Source of the DNA: an uncultured Clostridia bacterium
GTDB lineage: Bacteria > Bacillota > Clostridia > Christensenellales > QALW01
DNA length: 24,367 nucleotides
Assembly (NCBI GenBank): GCA_934434555.1
Contig: CAKRZX010000030.1
Span: forward strand, 1-24,367
Direction of reading: 5' to 3'
Made by a program: the position numbers and the translations under genes
Shown: positions 1 through 6,952 of the stretch, piece after piece
Numbering within the stretch: position 1 is the first letter of the stretch
Layout: each line of letters opens with the position of its first letter
Notes under the pieces: model-generated
What the model saw: only the letters and a program-made list of their open reading frames with translations
Databases searched by the model: none
What the model was told of the DNA's origin: nothing

Positions 1-2
1 TA

Positions 3-629
3 CACCAAGCGTCGGAATTAAACAGACATCTTTATGTGGACGGCAGAGTGAAAAGCGACAGCAGAACGCTCTACTATACCGTTGATCTGATTCATAAGGC
101 AATCAATGACCGTAAACGCATTCGATTCAAATACATAGAATACACGGCTGAAAAGAAAAAGGTGTATAAGCATAACGGTTGCATTTATGAGTTTTCCCCT
201 TATGCAATGCTCTGGCACGATGACAGATATTATGTCCTCGGATATTCCGAACGGCACGAAAAAATCGTAAAGTTCCGTGTTGACCGTATTGCAAAAGCGG
301 AAGCGACGGATATTCCATCGGTAAAAGAGCCTGCGGACTTTGAGCCTGTCGCCTATCTCAAAAGCATTATTGCAATGTATGACGGCAAAATGGAAACTGT
401 GCGCTTGAAGTGTACCCCGGATATGATGAAGGTGATTATCGACCGCTTAGGAAAAGATGTATTTACAGAGCCTTGTGATGACGGCTTTGTGGCAGAGGTA
501 AAGGTTTCTGTAAGCCCTACATTCTTCGGCTGGGTATTCGGCTTTGCCGGGAAAATAAAGATTACTTCGCCTCAGCAGGTCGTAAATGAGTATAAATCGG
601 CTTTGGGCAAAGCGCTTGATGAGGGCTGA
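3..629 (+). CDS. WYL-domain transcriptional regulator, C-terminal part (5' truncated by window edge)
   Basis: The frame is open from the first bases of the window, so the true start lies upstream; a GTG at 36 exists but coding-like residues (ELNRHLYVDGRVKS) precede and span it. What is visible is the ligand-sensing half of a WYL regulator: the YYTVDLIHKAINDRKRIRFKY strand/helix typical of the WYL entry, a SPYAMLWHDDRYYVLGYS core, and an FRVDRI segment, followed by the WYL C-terminal extension. The N-terminal winged helix is outside the window. Family members are usually about 300-330 residues and act as DNA-binding regulators responding to nucleic-acid or nucleotide-like ligands, several in defence or mobile-element loci. 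A strong terminator follows, so it is not co-transcribed with the SOS operon downstream. Family call is confident; its target is unknown. Confidence 0.85.
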   Translation, partial: HQASELNRHLYVDGRVKSDSRTLYYTVDLIHKAINDRKRIRFKYIEYTAEKKKVYKHNGCIYEFSPYAMLWHDDRYYVLGYSERHEKIVKFRVDRIAKAEATDIPSVKEPADFEPVAYLKSIIAMYDGKMETVRLKCTPDMMKVIIDRLGKDVFTEPCDDGFVAEVKVSVSPTFFGWVFGFAGKIKITSPQQVVNEYKSALGKALDEG

Positions 630-663
630 AAGCCTTGTTTTAAGCCAAACAAAAAGAATTTTC

Positions 664-700
664 AAGAGAGTTGGTAGAAGAACCTACCAACTCTCTTTTT
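664..700 (+). terminator. Rho-independent terminator after the WYL gene
   Basis: A perfect 13-bp stem, AGAGAGTTGGTAG at 665-677 and its complement at 684-696, with a 6-nt loop, runs straight into TTTTT. It separates the WYL gene from the next operon. Confidence 0.9.
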
Positions 701-705
701 GCCTA

Positions 706-734
706 TTGCAATATCCGAAACTTTCTGATATAAT
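706..734 (+). promoter_or_regulatory. Sigma-A promoter of the LexA-like/Y-polymerase operon
   Basis: TTGCAA (706-711) and a consensus TATAAT (729-734) are separated by exactly 17 bp. The start of transcription would fall at about 741, inside the palindrome at 739-765. Confidence 0.8.
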
Positions 735-738
735 ACAT

Positions 739-765
739 CTATCCGATACAGCCCGTATCAGATAG
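739..765 (+). promoter_or_regulatory. Palindromic operator candidate for the LexA-like repressor
   Basis: CTATCCGATAC (739-749), a 5-nt spacer, then GTATCAGATAG (755-765) form an inverted repeat with one mismatch over 11 bp. It lies just downstream of the -10 box and upstream of the LexA-like gene, the usual place for an autoregulatory operator. It does not resemble the classic Firmicutes LexA box (GAAC-N4-GTTC), which fits a separate, element-encoded repressor with its own specificity. Binding is inferred. Confidence 0.6.
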
Positions 766-781
766 AACGGAGGACGATAAA

Positions 782-1390
782 ATGCGTTCTAAAAACACTG
801 ACCTTATGAATGAAATCAAAAAGTTTGCAGAAGGATACTACCTCGAATATTGGAAGTCCCCCTCTACCTCCGAAATTGCCGGCGCTGTCGGCGTGACGAG
901 GGCAACGGTATACAGATACTTAATAGATATGGCTGAGCGCGGAATGATCGACTATGACGGTTCTGAAATTAAAACCGATGTTACACGCAAATATACCGAT
1001 CCGGGAAACAATGCGGTTATTCTTGACTGCTCTGTTTCCTGCGGCATCGGACTTCCCGAAGAAGAACGGGTGCTTGAATATGTGAAGCTGCCGAAAACCG
1101 TGTTCGGCACGGGCGACCTCTTTCTGCTCAAAGCAAACGGCGATTCTATGGTTGATGCCGGTATTGAGGACGGAGATTGGATCGTTGTCCGTAAGCAGAC
1201 AGACGCAAATGAAGGAGATATTGTTGTGGCTCTCTTTGAAGGGCTAAACAATCTGAAATACTTCTATTGGAATAAGAAAAAGAACTGTGCCGTTCTTCGC
1301 TCTGCCAACAAAGCAAAGGGATATAAGGACATTGAGGTTTATGACCTGCAAATCCAGGGCGTTGCACAGAATGTTATTAAAGGACTTTAA
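782..1390 (+). CDS. LexA/UmuD-like self-cleaving SOS repressor
   Basis: A 202-residue LexA-architecture protein. Residues 1-60 form a winged helix (KSPSTSEIAGAVGVTRATVYRYL) and the C-terminal half is a peptidase S24 fold. The serine-lysine dyad is visible: Ser122 in ANGDSMVDAGI and Lys159 in GLNNLKYFYW. The predicted cleavage bond is Cys87-Gly88 (SVSCGIGLP), the Cys-Gly form known from UmuD rather than the Ala-Gly of most LexAs. RecA filaments would be expected to trigger self-cleavage and derepress the operon. ATG 782 has the site GGAGGACGATAAA just upstream. It heads an operon with a Y-family polymerase and YolD, so it most likely represses that mutagenic module; it is probably not the host's global LexA, because the local palindrome differs from the usual box. 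Confidence 0.9.
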   Translation: MRSKNTDLMNEIKKFAEGYYLEYWKSPSTSEIAGAVGVTRATVYRYLIDMAERGMIDYDGSEIKTDVTRKYTDPGNNAVILDCSVSCGIGLPEEERVLEYVKLPKTVFGTGDLFLLKANGDSMVDAGIEDGDWIVVRKQTDANEGDIVVALFEGLNNLKYFYWNKKKNCAVLRSANKAKGYKDIEVYDLQIQGVAQNVIKGL

Positions 1391-1412
1391 GCTGTAAACG
1401 GAGGTGCTGACC

Positions 1413-1658
1413 TTGGAAAAGGTATATGTCAATGTAGATTATCAGGTGCTCGTCGGCGGTGCAATAACGCCGGTTCGGATTTATTGGCACGACGGCAGAG
1501 CCTTTGATATCCGAAAAACGCTTCACTGCTGCACCTCCGAAGATGAATATGAAGGAATTCGCTACACGGTGTTGATCGGTAGTGCGGAAAAATATCTATA
1601 CCGAATCGGCGGCAAATGGTATGTTGAGCCGATTCAGACGGAGGTGGACACAGGTTGA
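1413..1658 (+). CDS. Small DUF6504-like protein of the Y-polymerase operon
   Basis: An 81-residue protein beginning MEKVYVNVDYQVLVG, with IYWHDGRAFDIRKTL and RYTVLIG strands and ending GGKWYVEP. This beta-rich pattern (a request to compare a wanted and an actual column: W-x-DGR..., then RYT..., then a final KWYVE) is reminiscent of DUF6504-type proteins found beside error-prone polymerases; the assignment is from pattern memory only. The start is chosen as TTG 1413 because GGAGGT (1400-1405) lies 7 nt upstream; an in-frame GTG at 1404 would overlap that ribosome site. The stop overlaps the next start by 4 nt (TTGA), suggesting translational coupling. Function unknown, presumably accessory to translesion synthesis. 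Confidence 0.7.
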   Translation: MEKVYVNVDYQVLVGGAITPVRIYWHDGRAFDIRKTLHCCTSEDEYEGIRYTVLIGSAEKYLYRIGGKWYVEPIQTEVDTG

Positions 1659-2377
1659 GAAGCTATATTTCATTCGGAGAGCTTGAAGAACTCGGCGAAA
1701 CAATCGTAAAAGAGTATCTCCGAAAGACCAAACGCTATAACGCCCTATGTGTGGATATAGAGGGTTTGGTTACGGATTATTTGGGACTTACCGTAGTTTA
1801 CGAAAACATTGCGGAGGATGATCCGAACAAGATTGCCTTTCTTTCCAACGGAAAGCGACTGCTATGGGTTTCCCGTAATGAGGAACGAATACAGGTCGTG
1901 TTTCCGAAAGGAACGGTTGTTATGGACAAAGTGTTGTTACACGAAAACGAAAGCAGCCGGCGCAGATTTACACTCGGACACGAGGGCGCGCACAGCGTTA
2001 TTGCGAAACAGAATCCAATGCAGGATGTCGGATGCTTTCATAACGAATTTGATCCCGAGCGAGTGTATACAATAAAAGAACAAAAGGAATTGATGTCTTT
2101 TTCCGAAACGCAAGCCGACAGGCTTTCGTCGGTTTTTCTTATGCCCCGATTCATTTTGCGAAAGGTTATGAAAAAGTACAAATGCGAGAACGGATTGCCC
2201 GTATACGGTTGGAATGTCTTTGCCCCGGAGGACAAACTAAAGCTTCGCAAAATGGCTGACTGTATGGGCGTATCCTTTCAGGCTTTGGTTATACGGCTTA
2301 AAACACTGGGGCTTCTGATGCCCCGTGATCTGACCGTATACTTGGAGAACGACTTGCAGCTCGGAGGTGCGAAATGA
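1655..2377 (+). CDS. ImmA/IrrE-family metallo-endopeptidase
   Basis: A 240-residue protein with the zinc-protease motif HEGAH (His109, Glu110, His113) within RRRFTLGHEGAHS, and downstream the expected third-ligand helix ETQADRLSSVFLMPRFIL. ImmA/IrrE proteases cleave or inactivate repressors: ImmA acts on ImmR of ICEBs1 and IrrE on DdrO in Deinococcus. Here the partner repressor gene is not an adjacent XRE protein but the LexA-like gene two genes upstream, so it may provide a second, RecA-independent way to lift repression; that is inference. The start is TTG 1655, overlapping the preceding stop, with GGAGGT 11-15 nt upstream. It overlaps the next gene by ATGA. Confidence 0.88.
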   Translation: MRSYISFGELEELGETIVKEYLRKTKRYNALCVDIEGLVTDYLGLTVVYENIAEDDPNKIAFLSNGKRLLWVSRNEERIQVVFPKGTVVMDKVLLHENESSRRRFTLGHEGAHSVIAKQNPMQDVGCFHNEFDPERVYTIKEQKELMSFSETQADRLSSVFLMPRFILRKVMKKYKCENGLPVYGWNVFAPEDKLKLRKMADCMGVSFQALVIRLKTLGLLMPRDLTVYLENDLQLGGAK

Positions 2378-2673
2378 CCGGAGAGATTTTATATGACAGC
2401 AGATACGGTCAACTTACACCCGAGGTTGCCGAAAAGATACGGAAATCCCGTGAAGAAGTAAAAAAACTGAAAAGCAGGACGCTGCGATGCCCCGTCTGCG
2501 GCTTTCGCCTTGAAGAAATATACGAACTGACAAGCGGATATGTTCAGGTCAAGTGCCGCAAATGCAAGCTGGAGGAACCGCTGAATCTCGCCTATTTCAG
2601 ACGGTTAAAAAGAAACATCTTACTCATAAATCCGTATATTGTGAGAAAGGCTAAAAAAGGTGTACGGTTATGA
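2374..2673 (+). CDS. Small zinc-ribbon protein
   Basis: A 99-residue basic protein with a two-pair zinc site: CPVC (Cys39, Cys42) and CRKC (Cys61, Cys64), separated by 18 residues. The N-terminal half is a charged helix (EVAEKIRKSREEVKKLKSR) and the tail is lysine/arginine rich. The knuckle spacing recalls Com-type or rubredoxin-like zinc ribbons of phages, but I do not recognise a specific family. It starts on an ATGA overlap with the peptidase gene and ends in an ATGA overlap with the acetyltransferase gene, so it is translated as part of the SOS operon. It could bind DNA or RNA; no function is claimed. Confidence 0.75.
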   Translation: MTGEILYDSRYGQLTPEVAEKIRKSREEVKKLKSRTLRCPVCGFRLEEIYELTSGYVQVKCRKCKLEEPLNLAYFRRLKRNILLINPYIVRKAKKGVRL

Positions 2674-3113
2674 AGATACGAGAAGTAAAACAAAATAAAA
2701 AAGATTATCTTGCGTTGCTTCTGTTAGCCGATGAGCAAGAAAGCATGATAGACCGCTATATAGACAGAGGCACTATGTATATTTTGGAGGACGGCGGTGT
2801 GAAATGCGAGTGTATTGTTACTGACGAAGGAAACGGAATTCTTGAAATCAAGAACATTGCAACTGAGCCGGAATTTCAGCGAAACGGTTATGCAAAGAAA
2901 ATGGTGGAATACATTGCCGAAAAGCATAAAGGAAAGTATTCGGTGTTGCAGGTAGGTACAGGCGACAGTCCGTTGACTGTTCCGTTTTATGAAAAATGCG
3001 GTTTTGTAAAAACGCACAGCATTAAGAACTTTTTTATAGACAACTATGATCACCCGATTTATGAATGCGGAGTAAGGCTTACAGATATGATTTATCTGCA
3101 AAGAGCGATATAA
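2670..3113 (+). CDS. GNAT-family N-acetyltransferase
   Basis: A 147-residue protein with the GNAT fold pattern. Beta-4 and the acetyl-CoA pyrophosphate loop are seen in IKNIATEPEFQRNGYAKKMVEY (Q70-R71-N-G73-Y-A75, the Q/R-x-x-G-x-G/A motif), followed by the late motif SPLTVPFYEKCGFVKTH. Members transfer acetyl from acetyl-CoA to an amine; the substrate cannot be read from sequence. Translation is coupled to the upstream zinc-ribbon gene through ATGA at 2670. An acetyltransferase inside a Y-polymerase operon is an uncommon but recurring companion in clostridial elements; modification of a repair protein is possible but unsupported. Confidence 0.85.
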   Translation: MKIREVKQNKKDYLALLLLADEQESMIDRYIDRGTMYILEDGGVKCECIVTDEGNGILEIKNIATEPEFQRNGYAKKMVEYIAEKHKGKYSVLQVGTGDSPLTVPFYEKCGFVKTHSIKNFFIDNYDHPIYECGVRLTDMIYLQRAI

Positions 3114-3131
3114 GGAAACGGAGGTATAAAA

Positions 3132-4634
3132 GTGGACAGAACCTATCTTTGTATTGACTTAAAAAGCTTTTATGCCTCCGTTGAGTGCGTAACGCGCGGG
3201 CTTGATCCGTTGACGACCAATCTTGTGGTTGCAGATGTCGGCAGGACCGAGAAAACCATCTGCCTTGCGGTTACGCCGTCGCTGAAAGCCTACGGTATCC
3301 CCGGCAGAGCAAGACTGTTTGAGGTTATCCAAAAGGTTGAGCAAATCAATCGGCAGCGCAAATACAATGCACCGCGTCATAAACTCGACTGCGAATCATA
3401 TAACGCTGTTGAACTTGAAAGGAACCCGTCTTTGGCTCTCAGTTATATCGCAGCACCGCCGAGAATGGCTTACTATATGGAATACAGCACTCGGATCTAT
3501 AATATCTATCTCAAATACATTGCTCCCGAGGATATCCATGTGTATTCCATAGACGAGGTGTTCATTGATCTTACGCATTATCTTTCAACTTACAAATGCA
3601 CCGCGAGAGAACTCGCACAGACAATGATAAAAGATGTGCTCGCGAATACAGGTATTACGGCAACGGCAGGCATCGGCACAAATATGTACCTTGCCAAAAT
3701 TGCAATGGATATCACCGCAAAGAAAATGCCTGCCGATGAGAACGGCGTCCGTATTGCCGAGCTTGATGAGATGTCATACCGCAAAGAGCTTTGGACGCAT
3801 AAGCCGCTGACTGACTTTTGGATGCTCGGCAGCGGTATTGCCAAAAAGCTTGAAGCGAACTATATGTATACTATGGGCGATGTTGCCCGCTGCTCGCATT
3901 ATGACGAGGCAAAGCTGTTTAAGCTGTTCGGCGTTAATGCGGAACTGATTATCGACCGCGCTTGGGGTTGGGAGCCGACAACTATTGCCGATATAAAGGC
4001 GTATAAGCCGTCCTCTAACAGTTTAAGCGTGGGACAGGTGCTCAAATGTCCGTATAACTACGAAAAGACAAAGCTGATTGTCCGTGAAATGATTGACCAA
4101 CATGTGCTTGACCTTGTGGATAAGGGACTTGTAACCGATCAGATTGTGCTCGATATCGGGTATGATATAGAAAATCTGACCGATCCGAAAATCAGCGCAA
4201 AGTATCACGGAGATGTTACAACCGACCGCTACGGGCGTAAAGTACCGAAACACGCGCATGGCACGGCAAACTTAGAGAAAAAGACATCTTCATCGCACAT
4301 CATAACAGAAGCGACAATGAACCTGTTTGACCGCATCATAAACAAGGATTTGCTCGTTCGCCGTATTACGGTTGCGACCTGCAAGCTCGTCAGAGAAAGC
4401 GATGTTAAAAACGAAACCGTTGCAGAGCAAATATCGCTTTTCGATGATCCTATCGAAAAAGAAAAGAGAGAGCAAGCCGAAAGGCAGGCTCTCGAACAGG
4501 AGAAGCAAATGCAGAAAACGATTATCGGCATAAAAAAGCGGTTCGGCAAGAACGCAATTTTGAAAGGTATGAACTTTCAGGATGGTGCAACAGCCCGAGA
4601 ACGCAATGAACAGGTCGGAGGTCATAAGGCGTGA
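3132..4634 (+). CDS. Y-family (UmuC/UvrX-like) translesion DNA polymerase
   Basis: A 500-residue Y-family polymerase. The first catalytic motif is CIDLKSFYASVE (Asp9, Glu18 region) and the palm motif is YSIDEVFIDL (Asp141, Glu142), giving the carboxylates needed for two-metal nucleotidyl transfer. Then come the helix-hairpin-helix thumb (FWMLGSGIAKKLEANYMYTMGDVA) and the little-finger domain. The C-terminus is charged and includes EQISLFDDP, which fits the QxxLF-type beta-clamp binding peptide (QISLF). The GTG start at 3132 follows GGAGGTATAAAA. Length (about 420-500 residues) and the neighbouring YolD gene match the B. subtilis UvrX/YqjW group rather than DinB/Pol IV. It would carry out mutagenic bypass synthesis once the LexA-like repressor is removed. 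Confidence 0.95.
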   Translation: MDRTYLCIDLKSFYASVECVTRGLDPLTTNLVVADVGRTEKTICLAVTPSLKAYGIPGRARLFEVIQKVEQINRQRKYNAPRHKLDCESYNAVELERNPSLALSYIAAPPRMAYYMEYSTRIYNIYLKYIAPEDIHVYSIDEVFIDLTHYLSTYKCTARELAQTMIKDVLANTGITATAGIGTNMYLAKIAMDITAKKMPADENGVRIAELDEMSYRKELWTHKPLTDFWMLGSGIAKKLEANYMYTMGDVARCSHYDEAKLFKLFGVNAELIIDRAWGWEPTTIADIKAYKPSSNSLSVGQVLKCPYNYEKTKLIVREMIDQHVLDLVDKGLVTDQIVLDIGYDIENLTDPKISAKYHGDVTTDRYGRKVPKHAHGTANLEKKTSSSHIITEATMNLFDRIINKDLLVRRITVATCKLVRESDVKNETVAEQISLFDDPIEKEKREQAERQALEQEKQMQKTIIGIKKRFGKNAILKGMNFQDGATARERNEQVGGHKA

Positions 4635-5065
4635 GCGAAAAAGCAGAAGATCTGTATGCGGATATAATAAATCTTCCGCATCACGAATTGACAACACGGC
4701 AGCGTATGCCGCGAATAAACCGTGCCGCTTCCTTTTCTCCGTTTGCGGCTCTGACCGGATATGATGATCAGGTAAAGGAAGCCGGACGGCTGACAGATGA
4801 GCGTATAGAGCTTGATGACGGAACGATAAGTACACTGAATGATAAGTTGAACTACGCCGTTTCGCTGTCCGATGAGCAGCCGGAAATATCCGTGACCTAC
4901 TTCAAACCGGACAGTAAAAAGAACGGCGGAGAGTATGTGACGCATGCCGGAGTAATCAAGCGTGTTGACGAATATGAGCGCAAGCTGATATTCACCGATA
5001 AAACCGTAATTTCGATAGATGACATTTACGGAATCGACGGTGAAATATATAGAAGTTTATATTGA
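4631..5065 (+). CDS. YolD-like protein, partner of the Y-family polymerase
   Basis: A 144-residue protein with the YolD signature: RMPRINRAASFSPFAALTGYDD near residue 25, followed by a DDGTISTLNDKL region and the small beta-barrel end (VIKRVDEYERKLIFTDKTVISIDDIYGIDG). YolD-family genes typically follow a Y-family polymerase gene (yolD/uvrX in SP-beta), and the product is thought to act as a UmuD-like accessory factor. Here the GTG start (4631) overlaps the polymerase stop by GTGA, the strongest form of that linkage. It is the last gene of the SOS operon; the next gene is convergent. Confidence 0.88.
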   Translation: MSEKAEDLYADIINLPHHELTTRQRMPRINRAASFSPFAALTGYDDQVKEAGRLTDERIELDDGTISTLNDKLNYAVSLSDEQPEISVTYFKPDSKKNGGEYVTHAGVIKRVDEYERKLIFTDKTVISIDDIYGIDGEIYRSLY

Positions 5066-5093
5066 TATACTACTCCGGAATGCAAATAACTTA

Positions 5094-6341
5094 TTACAGG
5101 AGATAAATCGGAAAAGTATATGCCTTTTCGTTGATGGGACGGATGCGGTCACAGTTATCAATGATAAGACCGGGTTTGATATTCAGCTTATATTTACTCA
5201 GAACATCAAAGTTTTTGGTAGGCTTTGTAGGAGTAACACCTTTCTTAACCTCGATAGGATAAATATCTCCGGCATTCACATAGACGAGGTCAATTTCTTT
5301 TTGATCTATATCACGATAGTAAAAAAGAGACTCTTTCGGATCTTTGTTGTACGCATAGAAATTTTTGATGATTTCGCTGACTACATAGGTTTCAAAGAAA
5401 GCACCGTTCATTGCACAGGATTCCAACATTTCCGCATTGGGCCACTTGCAAAGATAAGCGCAAAGTCCGGTATCCATAAAGTAAAGCTTTGGAGCCTTAA
5501 TGATTCTGTTCGAAACATTAGACATATACGGCTGCAGCAGGTAGATAATACCCGATGTTTGCAGAATGGAAATCCAACGCTTGCAGGTGCGTACATCAAT
5601 TCCGACAGTGTTTGCAATCTGATCGTAATGTAGTTCCTGTGCGGTGCGTAAAGCAACCACTGAGATAAAATTGCGGAACTGAAATTCGCTGGAGGCTTCA
5701 ATGAGCTTCATAACATCTCGCTCAATGTAGGTGTTAACATAAGACTTAAAATAGATATCACGCTCTGAAATGCCGGTGCAGATATCGGGAATGCCGCCTT
5801 TGAATATTTCCTCAAAAATTTCCTTTTTGCCGATATATTTTCTGCCTTCATTTTCTCTTTTCCTTATCTCGCTGATTTCAGGATCAAAGAGAGGCGCATT
5901 GTAGCCGTGCTTTTCCGCAAAGGTAAATGATGACATGTCAATTACGCCGCAGCGTCCGGCTAAGGAGTCGGAAATGCTTTCCTGAAGCTCGAAACGGTTT
6001 GAACCAGTCAGAATATACATCAGTTGTCTTTCCTCGCCGTTTTTCATCCAAACAAGCCGCTGTTCATCAATGATCTTTTTAATTTCGTCTAAAAGCTTCG
6101 GCGCTTTTTGTATCTCGTCAATAACAACAGGCCATCCGTAGCTCTCCAAAAACAATTTCGGGTTATTGACTGCCAACGCACGGTCTTCGCCGTCGTCGAG
6201 GGTTACTTTTTTGTATTTGTCGCCGAATAAATGGTCAATGGTTGTTGATTTACCAACCTGCCTCGGACCGTAAACTACTACGCAGGGAAAGGATTGACCT
6301 GCAGCGAGAATGGCTTTTTCTACGGTTCTTTTAATATACAT
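5094..6341 (-). CDS. AAA ATPase with DUF4143 C-terminal domain
   Basis: A 415-residue protein of the AAA_14/DUF4143 type. Walker A is YGPRQVGKST (residues 24-33) and Walker B VVIDEIQ (72-78); LTGSNRFELQESISDSLAGR is the sensor/arginine region. A winged-helix middle section is followed by the DUF4143 C-terminal half, which ends in an endonuclease-like core (KEIDLVYVNAGDIYPIEVKKG, compare E/D...ExK of PD-(D/E)xK folds). These proteins are widespread, often multicopy, in gut anaerobes; their role is poorly known. The gene is on the minus strand, convergent with the SOS operon, with AAGGAG before its ATG and its own sigma-A promoter, so it is an independent unit within the element. Confidence 0.92.
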   Translation of the reverse strand: MYIKRTVEKAILAAGQSFPCVVVYGPRQVGKSTTIDHLFGDKYKKVTLDDGEDRALAVNNPKLFLESYGWPVVIDEIQKAPKLLDEIKKIIDEQRLVWMKNGEERQLMYILTGSNRFELQESISDSLAGRCGVIDMSSFTFAEKHGYNAPLFDPEISEIRKRENEGRKYIGKKEIFEEIFKGGIPDICTGISERDIYFKSYVNTYIERDVMKLIEASSEFQFRNFISVVALRTAQELHYDQIANTVGIDVRTCKRWISILQTSGIIYLLQPYMSNVSNRIIKAPKLYFMDTGLCAYLCKWPNAEMLESCAMNGAFFETYVVSEIIKNFYAYNKDPKESLFYYRDIDQKEIDLVYVNAGDIYPIEVKKGVTPTKPTKNFDVLSKYKLNIKPGLIIDNCDRIRPINEKAYTFPIYLL

Positions 6342-6423
6342 GAGAATAACACTCCTTGATAATTTTTGTTTGCTGATTGATCGGCAATATATTATAGCCG
6401 ACTCTAATCTATTCAGTGATTAA

Positions 6424-6452
6424 AGTATAGCACATAATTTCGATTAAGTCAA
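6424..6452 (-). promoter_or_regulatory. Sigma-A promoter of the DUF4143 ATPase gene
   Basis: Read on the minus strand, TTGACT (complement of 6447-6452) and TATACT (complement of 6424-6429) are spaced by exactly 17 bp. It lies about 85 bp upstream of the ATG at 6341, with no competing gene between. Confidence 0.8.
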
Positions 6453-6604
6453 CATATCAATGCTGTTTTCATCGGAATTATATTATATAGTATACCCACG
6501 CATTTATAAAATACTCACTTGAACGAACATAGTAACCCGATTTCTGTAATCGTTGTGCAAGCTCGATATTTCGGAAATACTACATAACAACTGAATAACT
6601 GACT

Positions 6605-6725
6605 TTAATTCGTGCAAGCAGAGCCGGTCGAAAGACCGTGATTTCCAAGCGCCGTACAAGGTTGAGACTTAATAGTATGGAAAACCATATCTATTGGTCT
6701 TGATTTGTACGGCGCTTTTTTTGTG
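6605..6725 (+). ncRNA. Structured RNA candidate ending in a long terminator hairpin
   Basis: A small hairpin, CGGTC-GAAA-GACCG (6625-6638, GNRA tetraloop), is followed by a very long bulged hairpin. Its base is AAGCGCCGTACAA (6647-6659) with TTGTACGGCGCTT (6705-6717). Inside, GAC-N2-AATAG-TATGG pairs with CCATA-N-CTATT-N-GGTC around an AAAA loop. TTTTTTTGTG follows at once. The last hairpin is far longer than an ordinary terminator needs, and the upstream GNRA hairpin suggests a folded RNA or attenuator rather than simple termination. There is no open frame here. Strand is inferred from the T run; a leader of the sigma-like gene is the alternative. Confidence 0.55.
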
Positions 6726-6752
6726 CCCAAAAATACTTGTACGGTAATTGGA

Positions 6753-6788
6753 GTCCTTTCCTCGGCTTGCCCGGGAAAGGGCTTTTTA
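6753..6788 (+). terminator. Second terminator-like hairpin upstream of the sigma-like gene
   Basis: GTCCTTTCC (6753-6761) pairs with GGAAAGGGC (6774-6782, one G-T pair) around a 12-nt loop and is followed by TTTTTAT. A copy of the motif TTGTACGG seen in the previous hairpin recurs at 6738-6745, so the two stems might be alternatives of one attenuator. A possible leader ORF begins at the end of the T run. Confidence 0.65.
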
Positions 6789-6898
6789 TGTTTATACAAA
6801 AGGAAAATTATTTATTTTATGACTTCTTCACTGTACCGAACCGCAAAGGAGAAGATGCAGTGGAAAAGTGGCAGTGCTATATAGCCGGATATCCGTAA
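6788..6898 (+). CDS. Possible 36-residue leader peptide
   Basis: ATG 6788 to TAA 6896-6898 encodes a 36-residue peptide containing NYLFYDFFTVPNRKG and ending in WQCYIAGYP. It has no strong ribosome site (AAAGGG about 12 nt upstream is the best). It is reported because its stop codon lies exactly inside the left arm of the hairpin that hides the next gene's ribosome site, an arrangement seen in translationally controlled leaders. It may instead be the remnant of a longer gene. The aromatic-rich composition looks coding but I recognise no family. Confidence 0.35.
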   Translation: MFIQKENYLFYDFFTVPNRKGEDAVEKWQCYIAGYP

Positions 6899-6949
6899 TC
6901 TCCGAATTTTTGATTTAAAACCCAAATTCAAAATTTCAAGGAGATTACG
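6894..6949 (+). promoter_or_regulatory. Hairpin sequestering the ribosome site of the sigma-like gene
   Basis: CGTAATCTCC (6894-6903) is perfectly complementary to GGAGATTACG (6940-6949), which contains most of the Shine-Dalgarno AAGGAG (6938-6943) of the gene starting at 6953. The stem continues inward: GAATTTTTGA (6904-6913) with TCAAAATTTC (6928-6937), one mismatch, after a 2-nt bulge. About 19 base pairs would block initiation unless opened, for instance by a ribosome on the short ORF ending at 6898. Confidence 0.7.
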
Positions 6950-6952
6950 AAA

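Noticed and set aside
5019..5633. Plus-strand open frame of 204 codons
   Set aside because: It is antisense to the well-supported DUF4143 ATPase gene and has no domain pattern or ribosome site.
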